A stretch of DNA of 64,000 nt from Brevipalpus yothersi. Its lineage: Eukaryota > Arthropoda > Arachnida > Trombidiformes > Tenuipalpidae. The position numbers and the translations under genes are program-made. Of the stretch, positions 20,482-31,182 are shown piece after piece. Location: contig QZCP01000833.1 in assembly GCA_003956705.1 (NCBI GenBank), positions 66,702 through 130,701 of the forward strand. The letters run 5' to 3'. The notes under the pieces were generated by a model. The model did not search any database. It was not told the origin of the DNA and was given only the letters and a program-made list of their open reading frames with translations. Positions within the stretch are counted from its first letter, which is position 1. Every line of letters begins with the position of its first letter.

Positions 20482-22245
20482 TCACAGATTTCCAAGTAAT
20501 TGAAACTCAAGAGGAATTGATTCAATTGCTTTGGTGAGCTCTGGAATAACATTTCCGATCGGCAATGGATCAGGTGTATCATTACAAAAAGTAATTTTGT
20601 ATTGTGAAACAATCTTAGCCATGAGATGACAAGCCTCAGTGGTAGCTAAATTCATTCCTACGCACGTCCGGGGTCCATATCCATATGGAATGTAAGAACA
20701 TGGAATAATTTTTGGCCTGAGATAATTGGAAAGTGGAATTTCATTAGTTGGAACATTTATATTAGATCTGTGCTCAATTAATCACCTGTTCTCATGATCA
20801 AATCGAGTGGGATCAAATTTCCATGGATCTTTCCAGTATTTTGGCGAATGATGAACTCTCCAGATATCAACCATTATGCTTGTATGCTTTTCGATTACTA
20901 TTCCATTGATAATAGTGTCTCTGCTTGCCTCTCTAGAAATACCTCCGATCGATGGTGGATACATTCGCAGCGTTTCTAGCCAGACCTTGTGGAAAAAATA
21001 AATGAGAAAATGAAGAAATAAGAACAAATGTATTCTGAGTTGATGATTGGAAAATGTAACAAAAGAAAGAGAAATTATTACCATCTCAACGTAGGGATGC
21101 TTGCAACCATCTTTTCTAACATGATGTCGCATTTTTTCCTGAATATCAGGATACTTGGCCAGTATATACAGGAAATAGATGAGACCACTTGCACTTGTTT
21201 CGTAGGCAGCCAGAATTAAGACTAAAATGTTTCCTAAGATTTGAGAGGAAAAATCATCAACCCATATTCTAATGAGTTTACACTGAATCTCTAACCAAGT
21301 AGCTCATGTTCTGTGATCATTCCATTCTTCAGATGCTGTAACATCGATTGTAAAATGACAGCATTCGATCCACTGGTGGAGCCATTCGCAAGGTACTCTT
21401 TGATTGTCTTCTTGAGATGTCCGGTTATTGTGTCAATCAGTTCACCGCATGTTACATTTTTGGTAATTAGTTTCACCGGTAGACTCCAAAAAGGCAAATT
21501 TCGGATGAATTTTACTGTCCTCTGATTAGAGTATTTGAAAAAGGTATCTAACATGCGTGTGAATTTATCGTATAAATAGATATTTGTTCCCATCCCGAGA
21601 GTAGTTTTCAGAATGACGTCCAAAGAGAATTGATAACAAAGAGGAATGATTTGGTATTTAAACTTTTCATGAGTATTTAGAGGATTCAAGGTATTCAAAA
21701 ATCGTTCCGCACAATCTTCAAGTGTTTCAGATAATGGTGATGTGTTAACCTTATTAGATGACAGAACTTGAGACACCGCTTTACGAGGATTACTCCAACT
21801 TTTGCCAGAAGTTTCTAAGGCAGAATGCATAATTGGATAAATTTGAAAATTTAAAGACGGTCTATCACCAAATACTTCTGAATCAGTGAAAATTCGCTTG
21901 ATCAAGTTCAAATCTTCTGTCACAATAGTTGAGTGATTCGGCGAATTGTAACAGAATGTTTCACCATACTGTTCAAACCAATCAGAGAAAATTTCGAATC
22001 TTGGCTTCGATTCAAGCTCGAATAGATTACCCCATAGGAAGTGAGGTGGCGGTCCTTAGAAGAAAAATATTGGAAAAAAATTAAGAAAACAAATAAAAAT
22101 AGCAAACAGAAGACTCACCTTTGATGTTGTATTTTTTGAAGCGTTGGAATCGTTGTTTAACCTTAAAGACATAGTATAAAAGCGCGAATAATGGAAAAAA
22201 CGCTAAACACCATAGCAATGAGCTCCAAATTTGCATAAAATTCAT
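20482..22245 (-). CDS. Cytochrome P450, clan-3 type, array copy C
   Basis: Exons 22119-22245, 21296-22054, 21082-21233, 20786-20985 and 20482-20716 give 490 residues. The start used is ATG 22245 (MNFMQIWSSLLW); another in-frame ATG lies at 22251. Motifs: GPPPHFLWGN, ETLRMYPPSIGG, DPTRF, heme loop PYGYGPRTCVG (Cys431). The I-helix reads LAAYETSA, so the usual glycine of AGxxT is Ala while the catalytic Thr is kept. Intron 3 (20986-21081) is 96 bp, a multiple of three and free of stops, so its retention would insert 32 residues without breaking the frame. Intron 1 is practically identical to that of copy B, showing recent exchange. Confidence 0.88.
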
Positions 22246-22309
22246 CACCATCTTACAACAATTCAGAATTCAGAATTTTTTGCTGGATTACAGCCTCATA
22301 ATTAGAGTA

Positions 22310-22510
22310 ATGAATTGGATGCCATCTTCTGCAACTTTTCGAACAAGTGTTTCAAGGCTATGAAGGTTGTTCTTGAATCGACGCTGGATTTACATTCTTG
22401 AAGGATATCCACTCTTCTAGCCCAAGAACGGCAATGTTTCTCGATCTATGAGATAATTTTCTCTCTCAAGTCATGGAGAAGAGTTAAATGATTTCATGGA
22501 AAAAGTCGGA
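22310..22510 (-). promoter_or_regulatory. Related 5' flank of P450 copy C
   Basis: Shares AAGGTTGTTCTTGAATCG, TTCTTGAAGGATATCCACT and CTCGATCTATGAGA with the flank of copy D and the orphan flank at 16915. The distal element (AAATGATTTCATGG in plus-strand text) is more diverged than in A and B. Confidence 0.4.
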
Positions 22511-22539
22511 AGTTGTACAGTTAACAAAGAAAACTAGGT

Positions 22540-22926
22540 TAAGTATATTGTTCGATCTGTTCTGGCAGATTCTCTTCGATATCAAGATGTTTTGCTAGCA
22601 TGTGTAGGGTGAATATGATATCGTTCAGTATGGTCTCAATTTTACTCAACAGAATCAGTAAATTCTTTCCCAAGACCAAAAAGTGAGGGAAACTGATGGA
22701 ATTATAATCTTACATGCAATCCTGTCCACGTAGCAAGTCAGGTTTGCTGATGTTCCCATCAGATGCTATTAAAAAATCGATTTATAACAGCATTGAGCTC
22801 AGTTTCGGATTCATTCGCAATGTAATCTCGAACTATTCGTCTGAGATGCTCCAAAATGATATCAATTATTCCCTAGATTCAACAAACTTGCTGATTATAT
22901 TATTTGGAGCCATTAGACACATATGA
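22540..22926 (-). pseudogene. P450 relic between copies C and D
   Basis: The minus strand first shows an exon-2 end (IIDIILEHLRRIVRDYIANES, about 22880-22810, then decayed), then an exon-3-like piece (LLILLSKIETILNDIIFTLH followed by MLAKHLDI, about 22670-22590). Stops and deletions break it. It is the third copy of the relic seen beside copies A and B. Confidence 0.65.
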
Positions 22927-23170
22927 AGTTTCTTCCGCTGAACCATTTCACTATTTACAGCTTTTTTGATATTAAAATAATAGCTTATTCAAACCCATAC
23001 TGACAAAGAACCCTACAATAAGGACCAATTCCAAGAAATTCCCACCAAATTCTGTACTTTTCATCAATACACAAGAAAAAGTTGTATAATCTCACGAGCT
23101 AATTGAGGAAGGTCAAACAATGTGCTCGATCATACAATAGCGAGTGCGACAAATAGCAGATCTCAGAACT

Positions 23171-24935
23171 TTATAGATCTTCAAGTAATTGAAACTCGAG
23201 GGGAATTGATTCAATTGCTTTGGTGAGCTCTGGGATAACATTTCCGATTGGTAATGGATCAGGTGTACCATCGCAAAATGTCACTTTATATTGTGAAACA
23301 ATCTTAGCCATGAGACGACAAGCCACAGCGGTGGCTAAATTCATTCCCAAACACGTCCGAGGTCCATATCCATACGGGAGGAAAGAGCATGGTATAATTT
23401 TCAACCTAAGAGGAAAAGAGGATCAAATTTTATCAGTTAAGACAGCTTCATGTTAGATCTATGCTCGATGGATCACCTGTTCTCATGATCAAATCTTGTA
23501 GGATCAAATTTCCATGGATCTTTCCAGTATTTTGGTGAATGATGAATTCTCCAGATATCAACCATTATGCATGTATGCTTTTCGATTACCATTCCATTGA
23601 TCATAGTGTCTCTGCTCGCCTCTCTAGCCATACCTCCTATTGATGGTGGATACAACCGCAGAGTTTCTAGCCAGACCTCGGGGAAATTGATGACAAAAAA
23701 TAGATTGATGACAAAAAAAAATTCCAAGTTGATGGTAGGAAAATGTCACAATAAGAGAGGGAATAATTACTACCATCTCGACGTAAGGATGCTCGTGACC
23801 ATCTTTTCTGACATGATCTCGCATTTTGTCCTGAACATTGGGATATTTGGCAAGTATATACAGAAAATACATGAGGCCACTTGCATTAGTTTCATAACCA
23901 GCCAGAATCAAGATCAAAACATTCCCTAAAATTCAAGAAGAAAAAAATAATCATAGTCTAATGAGTTTACGCTCAATCTCTAACCATGTAGCTCATATTC
24001 TGTGATCATTCCATTCTTCAGATGCTGTAACATCGATTGTAAAATGACAGCATTAGATCTCCTTGTGGAGCCATTTGCCCGGTACTCTTGGATAATCCTC
24101 TTGAGATGTCCGGTTATTGTGTCAATCAGTTCACCGGATGTTACATTTTTGCTGATAAATTTCAGCGGAAGACTCCAGAAAGGCAAATTTTGAATAAATT
24201 TTACTGTCCTCTGATTATTAAATTGGAAGAGGGCATCTACCATTCGCATCAACGTATCGTTCGAATAAATATTCGTTTCCATTCCAAGCAAAGTTCTCAG
24301 AATGACGTCGAATAAGAAACGATTAAAAAGAGGAATGATTTCGCATTTAAACTTTTCACGAGTATTGAAAGGATTCAAGTTGCTCAGAAACCGTTTCTCA
24401 CAATTATCAAATATCTCAGATAATGGTGAGCTGTTGACCCTACTACATGACAGAGTTTGTGAAATTGCTCTACGAGGATTACTCCAACTTTGTCCTGAAG
24501 TTGCCATAACCGAATGCATGATAGGATAAATTTGAAAGTTTATAAAAGGTCGTCTACCAAAAACTTTTGAATCAGTAAAAACTTGTTTGATTAAGCCCAA
24601 ATCTTCTGTCACAATAGTTGAGCGATTCGGCGAATGGTAACAGAATGTTTCACCATACTGTTCAAACCAATCAGAGAAAATTTCAAATCTTGGCTTCGAT
24701 TCAAGCTTGAATAGATTACCCCATAGGAAGTGAGGTGGTGGTCCTTAGAAGAAAAACATTGAAAAAAAAATCAAGAAAACGAATAAAAATTGTGAACAAA
24801 CGACTCACCTTTAATGTTGTACGTTTTGAACCGTTGGATTCGTTGCTGAATCTTGAAGACATAGTATAAAAACGCTAATATTAGAAAAAACGCTGAACAC
24901 CATAGCAATGTACCCAAAATTTGAATAAAATTCAT
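23171..24935 (-). CDS. Cytochrome P450, clan-3 type, array copy D
   Basis: Exons 24809-24935, 23985-24743, 23774-23925, 23477-23676 and 23171-23405 give 490 residues in phase. The start is ATG 24935 (MNFIQILGTLLW). Motifs: GPPPHFLWGN, I-helix LAGYETNA (Asn replaces the second Thr/Ser of the motif; the catalytic Thr is kept), ETLRLYPPSIGG, DPTRF and heme loop PYGYGPRTCLG (Cys431). Exon 5 is very similar to copy A and the I-helix region to copy C. A microsomal oxidase role is inferred from the family; the substrate is unknown. Exon 2 ends ELHG rather than ELLG. Confidence 0.88.
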
Positions 24936-24984
24936 TATCATATTCCATTAATTCAGAATTTTTTCCGGCTAAATTTCAAACACC

Positions 24985-25190
24985 AAATCAGAGCAATAGA
25001 TTGGATGCCAGCCTCAATATTTCAAATAATTGCTTCTTCAAGGCCATTGAGGTTGTTCTTGAATCGGCACTTAATTCACATTTCTTGAAGGATATCCACT
25101 TCTCTAGCCGAAGAATGCCAAAGTTTTTCCATCTATGTGACAACTTCTTCTTAAGTCACTAACGAGAGTTTATTGATCTCATGGGCTGAT
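24985..25190 (-). promoter_or_regulatory. Related 5' flank of P450 copy D
   Basis: Resembles the flank of copy C and the orphan flank at 16915 (GAGGTTGTTCTTGAATCGGC, CTTGAAGGATATCCACTT, CCATCTATGTGACAACTT, GAGTTTATTGATCTCATG). No relic exons separate it from copy E. Confidence 0.4.
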
Positions 25191-25239
25191 AAAAAGGAGC
25201 AAAGTAATAAAAGGATCACGATTAATAATATCACAGATA

Positions 25240-26991
25240 TCAGAACTTTTCGAATTCGAGATGAATCGATCCTCTCGGTCTGGTTAGTTCCGGCACAACA
25301 GCTCCGATCGGCAGTGAATCAGGAGTATCGTCAGAAAATCTGATTTGATAGAGAGACACAATTTCAGCCATTAAACGACAAGCTTCAGCAGTAGCTAAAT
25401 TCATTCCCAAACATATTCGCTGGCCATATCCATAGGGCATATATGAGCATGGTACGATCTTTGATCTATTAAGGAAGAAGAATGGATAATTGATCTACTC
25501 AGGAATGTTTGTCAATTGATTGGTATCAGATGATTTACCTGTTCTCACGACTGAATCGAGTAGGATCAAATTTCCATGGATCTTCCCAGTATTTTGATGA
25601 ATGATGGATTCTCCAGATATCAGCCATAACAGTAGTATATTTTTCGATTGGTATGCCATTGATAACAGCATCTTTGTTTGCCTCTCTAGACACCATACCA
25701 ATGACTGGAGGATAAATTCTAAGTGTTTCGAGCCAAACCTGGTAAGTTGAAATCAAATGATAGCATCTTCCATATCATCTCACGCTCAGAATTTTCGGAT
25801 ATCAGATATACACTATCGTATAGTTACCATTTCAACATAAGGATGTTTGTAGCCATCCTCTTTGACGTGATTTCTCACTCTCTCCTGGATTTCAGGATAT
25901 TTGGCCAGTATATATAAAACGTAAATCAGACCATTCGCAGTAGTTTCATATCCAGCCATTAGCAGAAGCAGACCATTCCCTATTTCATGGTAAAAAAAAT
26001 ATATTCATAAATACCAAAAATAAATCAAGTAACATTTCACTAACCAAGTAGCTCATGTTCTGTGATGTTTCCAGCTTTCAAATGTTCTAACATCGATTGT
26101 AGAATGACAGCATTTGATCCACTTTCAGATCTATTAGCAAGATAGTCTCGAATAACTTTCCTCAGATGCCGTAAAATAATATCAATCATTTTTCCACTTG
26201 TAATATATTCAGCCATCAATTTCATTGGAAAACTCAGAAAAGGTAGACATTGCACTACTTTTGTTGCACCAACGCTAGCGTTTTCAAAAAACATATCCAA
26301 TGCATAGATAAGTTCATTGTTATCTGAGTAGACATTCATATCGATTCCCAACGAAGTTTTGAGAATAACGTCAAATGAATATCGATTACATAGACATGTC
26401 ACATCACGCTTGAATGGCTCATCGGTATCAGTTGGATTCAAATTAGCCAGGAATCGTTCAACACACTCATCAAGTACATCAGAGATTGGTGATGAATGAA
26501 CTTTACTTGATGATAAAATTGGTGAAACTGCTTTACGAGAATTGCTCCAACTTTTACCCGAAGTTAGTAGAACTGAGTCCATCAAAGGATATACTTGAAT
26601 ATTTGCAAAAGGTCGATCTCCGAAAACTTTTGTATCAGATAAAATGCTCTTAATAAAGTGCAAATCTTCTGTCACAATGGTCGAACGTATTGGCAAGTGG
26701 AAACAGAATGTTTCACCATACTTTTCAAACCAATCATCGAAAATTTTATGCCTTGGCTTGGATTCAAGTTCGAATAGATTGCCACACAAGAAAATAGGAG
26801 ATGGACCTGAACGTATGAAAATAGTTAACATTCAAGAGATTCAATTAGAACAGAAACATACCTTTAATACCATGCTTTTTGAAACGTTGATATCGTCTCT
26901 GGATCTTGAAAGCATAATAAAGAAGTAAAATAAGTGAAAATATTGTTGAATGCCATATCAATGTATACAAAATTTGTACAAAGTTGGTCAT
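25240..26991 (-). CDS. Cytochrome P450, clan-3 type, array copy E
   Basis: Exons 26862-26991, 26045-26806, 25828-25979, 25539-25738 and 25240-25465 give 489 residues. The start is ATG 26991 (MTNFVQILYTLIWHS). It is the most distinct copy in its first exon and in exon-2 N-terminal text (GPSPIFLCGN, DLHFIKSILSDTKVFGDRPF), yet exons 3-5 are nearly identical to copy B. Motifs: LMAGYETTANG, ETLRIYPPVIG, DPTRF and heme loop PYGYGQRICLG (Cys433). The first donor is GTATGT where the other copies use GTGAGT. It lies at the 5' end of the array and may be the donor for the conversion seen in copy B. Confidence 0.9.
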
Positions 26992-27473
26992 ATTTCATCA
27001 GCTGAAACCAAACTCAACTGGCCTCAATAACTATATAACATAAAAGCCACAAGCTTCTGCTTCATCAGGGGCAAGCTATAATAAATCTACTAGGCTGCCA
27101 CTTGAAGATGATTATCAAGTTTCTCTCTTTGAACATTATTTGAGCATTTTATCACTCAAGGTCATGTCATTGATCCACATACTAGGGATGGAGTCCGATG
27201 GAGCTAATCCATTAGATTGTAGGTTGAAAATGTTCCCTAGATTTGAATAAATTTTTCCAATCGACATCGGTCCTGGAAAATTTAGCTAAAGTTTCAGCTG
27301 AAATAAAGTTTTGATTAGTTGAGGCTACAAAGTGATCATCTTGTGAGAGGAGTTTGTGATGAAAAACAAGGGATGGAAAATGGTAGGCTTGAGTGAATGT
27401 TACGATTTAATTCAACTCACAATCCTCAAAAATACTTAATCATTAGAAGTACTATATAACATTAAAACTTTCA
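26992..27473. other. Spacer between P450 copy E and MIC60
   Basis: About 480 bp holding the promoter side of copy E and the 3' end of MIC60. The related 5' flank found at A-D is not evident here, so copy E may be differently regulated. Confidence 0.5.
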
Positions 27474-29234
27474 CTACTTTACAGCCCTTATCGTAACACT
27501 AGATGCTTGGGCTTGAATTAAATCAGCAGCTTGTCGAACTTCCAGATGAGTACGAACGTCTTTTATCCAATCTTTAGCAACTTTTCTTGAAGCTCCTCTC
27601 AATTGATTTGCATATCTGAGAGCTTGTTCAACGTTACGTTCATTAAGGCAATGTCTTACTCGAGAAAGAATGTCAAAAGTATCCCATTTACCAGGATCAA
27701 CCGCGAGCTCTCCGGACAATTCTTTTTCGGGAATCGATTTAAGGTCGAAAATTAAGAGTGACTGAATATAAGAAAGCAAATATTTTCCAAGAGAACCACC
27801 TTCATCTCCAACTAATGCTACTCGTTTGGCAAACTTCTCGACTTTCGGATAACGACAAATTAAAGTATCTTCATTATAGACACCTTCGTTGAGGGCAGCT
27901 TTTGGAATCGAATTTAAGACATTAAGAGCGAGCGGATTGATTTCAGGCATATCAACGATAGTTTGACTGATGGCATCAACTTCTTTTTTCAGAGGTTGAG
28001 GTTCTCTGACACCGACGCCTCTGAGTGTATCATTCAAATGTTGACAGAGCAACCATAATTTTCTAGCTTTGATCTCTTCTTTGTCAAGATTTTCTCGAGC
28101 TTTGAAGATCCTTTCGATTTCATTCAATCTGATCAAGGCAAACTCCAATTCTTCGTAATATTGCTTCTTGATAGCGAGAACTTTATCTACTTGCATGAGG
28201 CTATGTTTTCTTTCAATTTCCATCCGTTGAATCTCCAATTGATCTTTTAAATGATCTAAATGTGCAGACATTTGTCTTTTGAGTTGTTTGGTCAACTCTT
28301 TCTCATATTCATCTCTAATGAGTTCAATCTGTAAAATTCAGAATAAATTAAGAAAAGAATGATCAAAAAGTAAGATTATTTTTACATACTTTGCGTTCAA
28401 CTTCCCTCTCCATATCAGTTAGTTTTCTAGACTGATCGGCAATTGAGCTCTTACTAAGACTTGCAGCTCGTGAACTTTCTTGAAGACTGGACCCTGGCAA
28501 TTTCTCATCACCTCTCGAAGTTTCACTCTTACTGGTTTGAGGATCAGACTTTTTCACTACTCCTGTGGTTTCTGATTTGTTAACCTTTGTATCATGAGAG
28601 ACAGTCGAATCTGATGGTGAAGCTTTTTTAGGCTCCTCTCTGGGTTTTGGTTTCTCAATCGGTGGAGGCGGCGGAGGTGGAACAGAGTCCGAAACTTTCG
28701 TTGGATTCATAGGAGAGCCACTTGACTTGTATCTTTCAATACGTTTCTTCATTAAACCTTCATCTTGTGGAACAGATTTTGGCTCCATAGTCTTATGACT
28801 ACTACTGTCAGGTGGTCCAAGTACGGCACCGAAAACATCATCAGCAAAAGGAACTTCTTTGCTCAATTTTTTACGAAAATCAGGATCATATTTAGCATAT
28901 AATATGGATCCACCGCCAACCAGAACAGTTGATCCTAATAGACCACCAACCACATATCTACCAAACCTGAGAGTGAAAATATGAGATAAACATTTAGTGG
29001 AAAGGTTTCATATTTCAACATGAACACTAGTAAAGACAAACTAATTCACTAACTTGGAAGAGCTTCCAGATGAGGAGGAAGAATATCTACGATGAGGTTT
29101 GATGTTGAGATTCGATTGGGTCTTGGATCTCTGTGAAAAAAAAATAAAAAATCATAATCATAATCGATTCAACACTTAATCATAATGTTTTGGTACATGA
29201 AAACAAACCGGCATGCTTACAGCATTTCACACAT
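27474..29234 (-). CDS. MIC60: MICOS complex subunit MIC60 (mitofilin)
   Basis: Exons 29054-29130, 28390-28966 and 27474-28328 splice in frame; the very short first exon is uncertain (either ATGTGTGAAATGCT ending 29221 or ATGCCG at 29209-29214). About 505 residues, shorter than insect and human MIC60. An Arg/Ser-rich presequence (KPHRRYSSSSSG) precedes a glycine-rich inner-membrane segment (FGRYVVGGLLGSTVLVGGG). A Pro/Ser-rich linker with seven prolines, a long coiled coil (residues ~220-320) and the mitofilin signature (NSIPKAALNEGVYNEDTL..RYPKVEKFAKRVALV, LGKYLLSYIQSLL) follow. MIC60 is the core of the MICOS complex that forms crista junctions in the inner mitochondrial membrane. The start lies about 35 bp from the preceding gene on the same strand. 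Confidence 0.9.
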
Positions 29235-29268
29235 GGTTGCTGTGCATAAATACACACGCCAATCAAAC

Positions 29269-29546
29269 TCACCAAAAATGACTTAATTCCAACAGTTGAG
29301 ATTGTCGATCTAGACATTGCTCTGGTTTGGCATCCAAGCAGGAACAACAATCGGTAAACAGATCGTCTAAACAATCAAAACACTCTTCTACACAAGTTGA
29401 ATTAGCAAAATCACACTTACACGATTCAATCAGTAGACATTTACTGATAATTGAACCACAAACTTCTGCTTCACAACCTTCAACTGTCCTCAAATTGTAC
29501 ACACTCAATTGGATTACCAATAGTACAAGTAGACATTGGTAGGACA
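29269..29546 (-). CDS. Twisted-gastrulation-like secreted cysteine-rich protein
   Basis: The ATG at 29546 opens a signal peptide (MSYQCLLVLLVIQLSVYNLR) followed by GCEAEVCGSIISKCLLIESC, KCDF, CVEECFDCLDDLFTDCCSC. The cysteine spacing C-x4-C-x6-C-x5-C-x-C ... C-x3-C-x2-C-x7-CC-x-C is that of the N-terminal BMP-binding domain of Tsg. The frame ends at 29269 after about 91 residues, whereas family members are about 220-250 residues with a second C-terminal domain. A strong donor (TTTTTG/GTGAGT) occurs just before the stop, so either a 3' exon lies in the 35-bp gap or beyond, or this is a one-domain form. Tsg proteins modulate BMP signalling outside the cell. A GTG six codons upstream is not a likely start. 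Confidence 0.8.
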
Positions 29547-30057
29547 TTTTATATTGATTTTCCACATCATTCCAACGTCAATCATAATAATCAAATCAAC
29601 ACAATCAAGAAAAAATATTGTCAAAAAAAACAAAAAATTTTCCTCTCAAATCAAGACTTGCTGTCCTTGCTTCGACCCAAAGAGTAATGTCCAAAGCCGC
29701 TAGATACTGAATACTTGAGGTATCGATATCTTGTATCTTGAGTACAATAATTTTTGGACATAGTTGATTGGTTGATGAGAGGGAAAAGAAGAGGAAAAAA
29801 TGAAGGAAAGGAGGAGTTTCGAAAAATTTTAGGACGTTTTAGGACTTTAGATCATTTTGAGACGTGAAAAAGTTCTAGGGATCGCAAAATTATGGTTGAT
29901 AAAGGTGTTGATTTGGTCTTGGATGGAGAAGGGTGAAAACATTTGATATTAAGAAATGATAATCGAAACGGTGAACGGAAAAGTTTGACAGTTTTGTTTG
30001 TCAGGTAATTAAAAGAAGTTATTATCTGTCCAATTTACTGTTCTCTGGATGATGGAA
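29547..30057. other. Spacer upstream of the Tsg-like gene
   Basis: About 510 bp between the Tsg-like gene (minus) and the DHFR relic (plus). A TATTGAATACTTGAGGTATCGA-type AT-rich stretch occurs near 29705-29740. No gene is seen. Confidence 0.5.
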
Positions 30058-30486
30058 AAGTTTTCATTGATTGCTATCATAATGGAGGTATTGGTTTTGA
30101 TCAGAAACTGAGGGAGATTGAAAAATGAAATGAATCATTTCAATAGTATAACGACCACAATTACATGTAAGAGTGATATTGGTGGTTAGATGAATGCTGT
30201 GATTATGGGTCTTAAGATATGGTTTTCGATACCAGAAAAATTTTGTTCATTGCCATATAGAGTGAAAAATGTGATCAGTAGATCGTTGGACGGAAAGTCG
30301 GTTGAATGTGATGGTGTTTACGGTAGTCTTGAGAGTGCTATTGAGGATGCATCACGAATGGACCAAGTTGATGGAATATTTACTGCTGGTGGTGAAAAAG
30401 TCTTCCAAGAATCATTAAAATTTGCATAATATTCTCAAATATATTCAACACGCTAGATACATGCTCATTGTGATACTTTTTTCTAG
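30058..30486 (+). pseudogene. DHFR: Dihydrofolate reductase pseudogene
   Basis: Sequential DHFR blocks are readable: FSLIAI and HNGGIGFDQKL (about 30061-30110), RLKNEMNHFNSITTT (about 30115-30160), NAVIMGLKIWFSIPEK (30193-30240), LPYRVKNVISRSL, GVYGSLESAIEDA, VDGIFTAGGEKVFQESLK and SQIYSTR..HCDTFF (about 30433-30483). At least two frame changes lie before 30120. In-frame stops occur at 30187 (TAG), 30427 (TAA), 30454 (TAG) and 30484 (TAG). The Pro-Trp of the active-site LPW loop falls at a frame break. No introns separate the blocks, which suggests either a processed copy or an ancestrally intronless gene. DHFR reduces dihydrofolate for thymidylate synthesis; this copy cannot. Confidence 0.82.
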
Positions 30487-31182
30487 GATTTGATCAGTTA
30501 CACATTCTATTCGTAAGAACGAAAAGTCGCTTTATTAATATCTTCTTTTTATTATAAATCATGAAAATGTTGTAATTAATTAAGATTCCCATCAAGTCAT
30601 CTTCATATTTCATATCCTCACCATCATTAATTTGATGAATGATTAAATGCTTCATACTTCGTAGCCAATGTTAAAGATGAATGAACTGACTACTTTTCAC
30701 GCGAGTTTCTCTTTCTGTGAAAGACTTTCTCACATGTTTTGCCGGCACATCAAAAGATGTGAGTTGAATACTGACAACAACAATCTCAAATGATGTTATT
30801 AAGAAATCTATGAACTGAATATAACCATTTGATGTGTACACCTGTCGATAGTTGTTGTGATCATGATAGAGGTAAATTGTTTTGGGGAAGTGAGATCAGT
30901 CCAAGTGAATCAAAAGTCAACATAAAAAAGGCCAATCTCAACAGTGACAGAAACAACAACAACAACAACAACATAATCAAACGATATTCCTTCGTGGACA
31001 AGATGAACTATCATTACCCAAAGCTAATGCAATCAAGTGTTTGAAACAATCCCATGTATACAGTTCAAAAAATGAACTAACTATCTCAAGGTAAATATCG
31101 AAATGTGTTCTGCTGAATGATGTACATGATTATTTAGATCAATTTCTGTGAGTAACGTAAATTGTTTTCATCTGCTGAATGA
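30487..31182. other. Region between the DHFR relic and PIP5K
   Basis: About 700 bp. It contains a short (AAC)7 repeat near 30953-30973 inside an asparagine-rich frame, and a donor-like CTCAAG/GTAAAT at 31090. It may hold 5' exons or UTR of PIP5K, but none could be joined in phase. Confidence 0.45.

Noticed and set aside
29180..29374. Arginine-rich, presequence-like frame (FRRSVYRLLFLLG) that could have been a MIC60 start
   Set aside because: It starts at TTG, overlaps the conserved Tsg-like cysteines in another frame, and does not join MIC60 in phase.
30829..31044. Asparagine-repeat frame upstream of PIP5K as a possible 5' exon
   Set aside because: It ends in a stop before the nearest donor, and neighbouring frames do not join the first clear PIP5K exon in phase.
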